The notes beneath the pieces were generated by a model. It was given only the letters and a program-made list of their open reading frames with translations. It ran no database searches and had not been told where the DNA came from. DNA of 19,946 nt from MAG-120531 sp963934855 (GTDB lineage: Bacteria > Bacteroidota > Bacteroidia > Flavobacteriales > Flavobacteriaceae): positions 1 to 19,946 of the forward strand of contig CAWWAC010000027.1 of the NCBI GenBank assembly GCA_963934855.1, in the 5' to 3' direction. The translations under genes were made by a program, and so were the position numbers. This document shows positions 16,238 through 19,946 of the stretch, piece by piece. Position 1 is the first letter of the stretch. Each line of letters begins with the position of its first letter.

Positions 16238-16403
16238 CTATAAAACTAATGGATTGTTATGTAAGAATGCCAATTTATGACTGGTCTCATTTTTAAAAAC
16301 TGTGCTAGTAATTTTTTTTGGAGCTCAAATAAAAGTTATTATTGGTATTGAAATTAGAGTATTTATTTTAATTTTCATAGTTCTACTATTTCTTGAAATC
16401 TAA

Positions 16404-16901
16404 TTAATGAGGCAATTTATCTCGGAAATAACCATATACCCACGTTCCAACAATGGCAAAGAATAAGGTTACAAACATTACGGTTACTCCAGTTCCTATT
16501 TGAGCGAAGAGTGGACCAGGACAAGCTCCAGTAATAGCCCAACCTAAACCAAAAATCAGTCCTCCAATAATTTGACCTTTGTTGAATTTTTTATCATGAA
16601 ATTCTATTTTTTCTCCATAAATAGTTTTGATATTGAATTTTTTTATTAAAAAAACTGAAATTGCACCCACCACAACGGCACTACCGATGACACCGTACAT
16701 ATGAAACGATTGAAAACGGAACATTTCTTGAATGCGGAACCAACTGATAATTTCGGCTTTGATGAATACAATTCCGAATAATAATCCTACGATTAGATAT
16801 TTAATGTTGTGGTACCATTTGTGTTCTAAATGACTTTCGTTTATACAAATTGTGTCTAAAGAACGCGTTTCAAAATCTGTGTTTTGATCTATATTATTCA
16901 T
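16404..16901 (-). CDS. YeeE/YedE-type sulfur transporter, second half protein (DUF6691-like)
   Basis: Membrane protein of 165 residues carrying the C-terminal half motif of the YeeE/YedE (TsuA) thiosulfate transporter family: FGLGWAITGACPGPLFAQIGTG, whose GACPGP cysteine is the conserved transport residue of that repeat. About four hydrophobic segments follow a polar N-terminus. In many Bacteroidota and proteobacteria the transporter is split into two half-size genes, as here; the partner gene ends 10 nt upstream and the pair is presumably co-translated into a heterodimer. It likely moves thiosulfate or another sulfane-sulfur compound across the inner membrane. Confidence 0.85.
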   Translation of the reverse strand: MNNIDQNTDFETRSLDTICINESHLEHKWYHNIKYLIVGLLFGIVFIKAEIISWFRIQEMFRFQSFHMYGVIGSAVVVGAISVFLIKKFNIKTIYGEKIEFHDKKFNKGQIIGGLIFGLGWAITGACPGPLFAQIGTGVTVMFVTLFFAIVGTWVYGYFRDKLPH

Positions 16902-16911
16902 AATTTATTTT

Positions 16912-17481
16912 TTAAAGTGAAAGGATGTAAGGAAGAATAAAAACTGCCATTATTAGTCCGCCTATAAAAAAGCAACAGGTAGCAATTAGTGATGGTATTT
17001 GTAGATTTGATAAACCCGAAATTGCGTGTCCGCTAGTACATCCGCCAGCATAACGAGATCCAAAACCTATCATAAAACCTCCCACAACCATCATTAAAAA
17101 TCCTTTTATTGTGAATAGATTTTCCCAAGAGAAAATTTCTGAGGGTAACATTCCGTTGATGTTTGTAATACCATAAGTAGCTAATTCTGTCCTTAAATCG
17201 TCATTGATGATTATTGGGTTCGGATTGGATAAAAAGTGAAAAGCAATTACACCTCCTATTAGAATTCCTCCTATAAAAAACATATTCCAAATTTCTTTTT
17301 TCCAATTGTAATTAAAGAATGAAATATTTGATGGTAAACAAGCTGCACAAGCGTGACGTAAATTGGCGCTAATACCGAAATTCTTGTTTCCTAAAATTAA
17401 CAATGCTGGTACGGTAAGCCCCACTAAAGGACCAGCAATGTACCAGGCCCAAGGTTGTTTGATGAATTCTATAATTTCCAT
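16912..17481 (-). CDS. YeeE/YedE-type sulfur transporter, first half protein
   Basis: A 189-residue membrane protein with the N-terminal-half signature of the YeeE/YedE (TsuA) family: GFGSRYAGGCTSGHAISGLSNL, where the Cys of GGCTSGH is the conserved substrate-handling residue. A second Cys pair, HACAACLP, lies in an early loop; it is an added thiol pair that could relay sulfur, which is inference. About five hydrophobic spans. First gene of a two-gene unit with the partner half 10 nt downstream. A Crp-type operator and -7 element precede it, placing the pair in the same regulon as the persulfide dioxygenase and the sulfite exporter. Confidence 0.87.
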   Translation of the reverse strand: MEIIEFIKQPWAWYIAGPLVGLTVPALLILGNKNFGISANLRHACAACLPSNISFFNYNWKKEIWNMFFIGGILIGGVIAFHFLSNPNPIIINDDLRTELATYGITNINGMLPSEIFSWENLFTIKGFLMMVVGGFMIGFGSRYAGGCTSGHAISGLSNLQIPSLIATCCFFIGGLIMAVFILPYILSL

Positions 17482-17499
17482 AGTTTAAATTTTATGTTG

Positions 17500-17546
17500 C
17501 AAATTTGAACTATAAAAAAGAGCTAGTTTGTAACCTTTGTCACATA
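17500..17546 (-). promoter_or_regulatory. Crp-type operator and promoter of the YeeE/YedE pair
   Basis: Minus strand: TATGTGACAAAGGTTACAA (17546 to 17528; core 17544-17529), then exactly 21 nt after the core CAAATTTG (17507 to 17500), 7 of 8 matching TAnnTTTG, 18 nt before the ATG. The TGA of the upstream decayed HMA reading frame is part of the operator. Confidence 0.75.
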
Positions 17547-17691
17547 ACAAAAACAGCCCTATCTATATTTGAATTGATTGTAATGGTATCTGCTTCTTTA
17601 TCAATGGCAACTTCTATTACTTCTTCAATTTTCAGTAAAGCTGTTTTATACTGTTCATACAACCACCGCATTTAATAACTGCTGTCCCCAC
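17540..17691 (-). pseudogene. Frameshifted heavy-metal-associated (HMA) domain remnant
   Basis: From a GTG at 17691 the minus strand reads VGTAVIKCGGCMNSIK. The family-like continuation TALLKIEEVIEVAIDKEADTITIN lies in another frame, ending at TGA 17542-17540. Restoring one A in the AAAA run near 17644-17648 joins them into a typical small HMA protein: CxxC metal site (KCGGC), then LLKIEEVIEVAIDKEADTITI as helix and strand. The N-terminal strand is also short. HMA proteins bind Cu(I) or similar metals, or may carry sulfur through CxxC. Immediately upstream of the YeeE pair, it was probably once part of that unit. Positions 17692-17863 show no recognisable gene. Confidence 0.6.
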
Positions 17692-17863
17692 TTAGAAAGC
17701 AAAAACCAATGGGTCTATTCTAATAACAGATGTAGATGTAATAACCACGTGAATTTATTTGGTATAAGGGAAGGATTCACCTCTTTTTGTAGCTCTAATA
17801 GCAACTTGGGTAATCTCAAACAATTCCCTGTAAAGATTTATAAAGATATTATATTGATAGATT

Positions 17864-19171
17864 TTAGTTAAAATACTTTAGATCTAGACTATAAATAATG
17901 ATTCGCTTGTCATTTTTTGACTTAGTTACCTTAATGATCTCTTCTGGTGTTTTCAAAATAGTTTGTAACTTATAATGCAATTCTCCTAATACTTTATTCT
18001 TGGTTCTCATATTATGAGAATAGTTATGACTCGAATTCTCTACCACTTTTAAAATTTTAGAGGTCTCCACTGATCCTTCCTTGACTAAAACATCAAGCAT
18101 TGCTAATTCGTTTTCTGTCAAAGAATAGAAGATCTTTTTATAAATAAGACCATTCCCGTTTAATTTTATTTTATTTTCTTTAAATCTAACTTTCTGTATT
18201 TTTTTAGAAATAACATACAAAGGAACAATGAAGATAATGGAGAGTAAATACCACCACTTATTAAAAGCTGGATACATTTCTAATTCCCTTACCATAGGAC
18301 CAAAAAACTCATCTTCATTCCTAATTACCAAATTAATTGCTTCAATGTTATTAGAATAAGTAAAACAATAAAAAACCCCTGCTTTATAAATTGTTTTTAG
18401 TCTCGATCCTTTGATTAACATCTGATGAAGGGTGTTTTGTGAATACACCTCAACCTTATTCTCAAAAGGATCCACCACAAAGATTTCTTTGTCATCAAAA
18501 AAAGCAATCCGATCATTAAAAGCTATAGAATGCTTAAATGAATTAAAATCTAAATGAGTGGCTCCAATGGATTCCCATGTCTTATGAGTAAAATCAAAAG
18601 ACCAAATTTCATTGTTGTAGAATTGATCTGTTAGATTATTTTTATTTAACTGTTTACCAGAAAATATAATTATTTTATTATCCTTTTCTACAAATATATT
18701 ACCGCTAGTTCCTGTAGGTATTTCTTTACTATTAATAGGTGGAAATATTTCCCATTCCTTAGATACGGGTTCAAAAAATGTGAAAAAATTTCTCATAGAC
18801 CAAAAACCATAACCTCCATATTTAAAAATGGTGTCATTATGATTCATAACAGAAGCATCTATCTGCATTCTATGTTGAAAAGACCTATCTATTCTATTTA
18901 TGCCACCTAATTCATAAGCATAAACAGCGCCTCCCAAAGGGTCTAAAAAGTGTAACTCATTATGAGCCACAATGGGCAGATAATTATTAATATTAATTTG
19001 AGATTTAATAAGTCTTAAAGAAAAAGTATTAGGCTTGCTTATAGGAGATGCAAAAACATGATCTGTTCCAAAAACAAATAATGAATCCTGATAAATCACG
19101 GCCCTATCTTGCCTCTGAATTTCCTGAGAAAACAAGGAACAGCTTATTAATAAAAATAATAATCTTATCAT
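17864..19171 (-). CDS. Kelch-like beta-propeller / transmembrane / winged-helix-like sensor protein, function unknown
   Basis: A 435-residue protein not matched to a named family. Order: signal peptide (MIRLLFLLISCSLFSQ), then a long extracytoplasmic part (residues about 17-303) with kelch-like blades such as DTIFKYGGYGFWSMRNFFTF...WEIFPP (113-144) and KIIIFSGKQ...NEIWSFDF...TWESIG (166-203). A single TM helix (about 306-322, WWYLLSIIFIVPLYVIS) with a basic flank (KKIQKVRFKENK) follows, then a cytoplasmic domain of about 90 residues: YSLTENELAMLDVLV, VETSKILKVVENSSHNYSHNMRTKNKVLGELHYKL, IIKVTKSKNDKRIIIYSL. That last part reads like a winged helix with a terminal beta wing. A one-protein envelope-to-cytoplasm signal transducer is the inferred role. 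It lies alone, with no kinase partner nearby. Confidence 0.65.
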   Translation of the reverse strand: MIRLLFLLISCSLFSQEIQRQDRAVIYQDSLFVFGTDHVFASPISKPNTFSLRLIKSQININNYLPIVAHNELHFLDPLGGAVYAYELGGINRIDRSFQHRMQIDASVMNHNDTIFKYGGYGFWSMRNFFTFFEPVSKEWEIFPPINSKEIPTGTSGNIFVEKDNKIIIFSGKQLNKNNLTDQFYNNEIWSFDFTHKTWESIGATHLDFNSFKHSIAFNDRIAFFDDKEIFVVDPFENKVEVYSQNTLHQMLIKGSRLKTIYKAGVFYCFTYSNNIEAINLVIRNEDEFFGPMVRELEMYPAFNKWWYLLSIIFIVPLYVISKKIQKVRFKENKIKLNGNGLIYKKIFYSLTENELAMLDVLVKEGSVETSKILKVVENSSHNYSHNMRTKNKVLGELHYKLQTILKTPEEIIKVTKSKNDKRIIIYSLDLKYFN

Positions 19172-19199
19172 ACTACAAGTATAATGAAATTGTCTTATT

Positions 19200-19442
19200 A
19201 AATCGATATTATATGTAAAGTACTAATAACACGGTCATTAGAATCTTTGGAAATCAATTTCAATTATGAGTTTGATGAATTTATTCATGTCAGGCCACTT
19301 TAAATGGACAATGGGTGGGAAATAGTTCTTGGACGAGGTTTAGACATCTTATCAAAAGACACCAGGATACGCTGACATCACAGATTACATTGAAGAACTT
19401 AGATTGAGTAAGGCTTTTGAGATCACATTTGTCAAAAACTAA
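19200..19442 (+). pseudogene. Broken fragment resembling the MITD1 C-terminal (phospholipase D-like) domain
   Basis: No start and at least two lesions. Frame A reads LEINFNYEFDEFIHVRPL, a TAA at 19301-19303, then at once MDNGWEIVLGRGLDIL and SKDTRIR before TGA at 19373-19375. Another frame continues with YADITDYIEELRLSKAFEITFVKN to TAA at 19440-19442. The pattern FxYxFDxxIHxR / DNGWxIxLGRGLDI / KAFEITFVK is that of the C-terminal phospholipase D-like domain (MIT_C) known from eukaryotic MITD1 and some bacterial proteins. Only the C-terminal part of such a protein would be present. Similarity was judged by eye, so moderate confidence. 19443-19641 holds no recognisable gene. Confidence 0.5.
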
Positions 19443-19641
19443 TTGTAAAACTGAATAATTTGAATAACAAAAGAATCATAGTTTTTCCCCTTTTATCAAT
19501 GACTTTATTTTCAAATCAGATATAATGTATTTAAATAATTTTTTTAAAAAAATAATAGGGTTTACTAAGAGGTAGTTGTTTTAAAACTATTCTTATGGTT
19601 ATTAATCCATAGTACTGCCCAAACCCAAAAACTAATTAGGT

Positions 19642-19663
19642 TAATTTAATTATGATTAAATTA
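19642..19663. repeat. Inverted repeat upstream of the DUF885-like gene, possible operator
   Basis: TAATTTAAT (19642-19650), loop TATG, ATTAAATTA (19655-19663): a perfect 9-bp inverted repeat ending 24 nt before the ATG at 19688. It may be a regulator site overlapping the promoter, or only AT-rich coincidence. Confidence 0.25.
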
Positions 19664-19687
19664 GAGCGTTGGCTGTAATTTAATACC

Positions 19688-19946
19688 ATGAAACAAAACT
19701 TATTTTTTTTGATTTTAGTCCTATTAATAGGATGTAAAGATTTAGAAACCCCTACTGTTTCTCAAGATTTGCATACCATAATTGATTCGTATCAGAACCA
19801 TAAGTCTTACGATTCTGATATATATCCGCTTGGATTAGTAACCAAAGAATATTATAAATCAGAGGCATTGTTCGCAAAAGAAAAGCTTCAGGAATTGTCT
19901 TTGGTCACTCTAGAGAATTTGTCTGAAACGGAACGTATCTCTTCAA
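19688..19946 (+). CDS. DUF885-like lipoprotein, 5' end only (runs off the window)
   Basis: 86 codons are visible without a stop. The SPII signal MKQNLFFLILVLLIGC has the lipidated Cys at residue 16, followed by KDLETPT. The mature part (LHTIIDSYQNHKSYDSDIYPLGL, SEALFAKEKLQELSLVTLENLSETERIS) resembles the N-terminal helical region of DUF885 family lipoproteins, where a short helix, an LxxL pattern and LSExDRIS recur. Those proteins are thought to be metallopeptidase-like; their HExxH-type motif lies far downstream and cannot be seen here. The coding start is secure; the family is tentative. Confidence 0.6.
   Translation, partial: MKQNLFFLILVLLIGCKDLETPTVSQDLHTIIDSYQNHKSYDSDIYPLGLVTKEYYKSEALFAKEKLQELSLVTLENLSETERISS

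Noticed and set aside
16238..16275. Possible fourth Crp-type site before the regulator gene
   Set aside because: Only one half (TTACA with ATAA context) is present, the distal TGTGA half is missing, and the spacing to TACTTTTG is about 22 nt, not 21.
17692..17863. Short minus-strand frame reading LYRELFEITQVAIRATKRGESFPYTK before a stop
   Set aside because: Looks protein-like but has no start, no recognised family and no second supporting block; not enough to call a remnant.
19536..19555. T7A7 tract palindrome
   Set aside because: Symmetry does not extend beyond the T and A runs; ordinary AT-rich intergenic DNA.

Overview
The window comes from a low-GC member of the Bacteroidota, most likely a marine Flavobacteriaceae. 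The evidence is AT-rich DNA, many SPII lipoproteins with acidic residues just after the Cys, promoters of the TTG / TAnnTTTG type rather than sigma-70, weak Shine-Dalgarno sites, and family content (fasciclin lipoprotein-like protein, CotH lipoprotein, GH16 laminarinase with a CBM lipoprotein, split YeeE pair). No rRNA, tRNA, CRISPR array or intact IS element was found.

Left part (1-9775): a 23S rRNA methyltransferase (rlmF), a fatty-acid desaturase whose conserved N-terminus lies upstream of any usable AUG, a secreted fasciclin protein, a hemolysin III family membrane protein, and an apparent operon of a VF530 DNA-binding protein, a wrecked alpha/beta hydrolase gene and a 1003-residue fusion (APH-like kinase + M23 peptidase fold + class-III PLP enzyme). 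An FKBP lipoprotein and a CotH-kinase lipoprotein follow and converge.

Middle (9983-12053): a two-gene surface beta-glucan unit, a two-domain carbohydrate-binding lipoprotein and a GH16 lipoprotein. It converges on a TsdA-like diheme cytochrome c; one perfect 24-bp palindrome covers both stop codons.

Sulfur block (13202-17546, all minus strand): a CstB-like persulfide dioxygenase-rhodanese, a TauE/SafE exporter, a Crp/Fnr regulator and two half-size YeeE/YedE transporters. The main finding is here. Three near-identical 19-bp sites (TATGTGAYAANNGTTACAA) sit in front of the dioxygenase, the exporter and the YeeE pair. Each is exactly 21 nt upstream of a Bacteroidota -7 element, the geometry of a class-II CRP/FNR activator. 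The local regulator has the CRP-type RExxxR recognition helix expected to read TGTGA. This looks like a compact, locally controlled persulfide/thiosulfate regulon.

Right end (17540-19946): a frameshifted heavy-metal-associated (CxxC) remnant, a kelch-like/TM/winged-helix one-protein sensor of unknown role, a broken fragment resembling the MITD1 C-terminal (phospholipase D-like) domain, and the 5' end of a DUF885-like lipoprotein gene cut by the window edge. Three decayed genes in 20 kb suggest ongoing gene loss next to accessory material.
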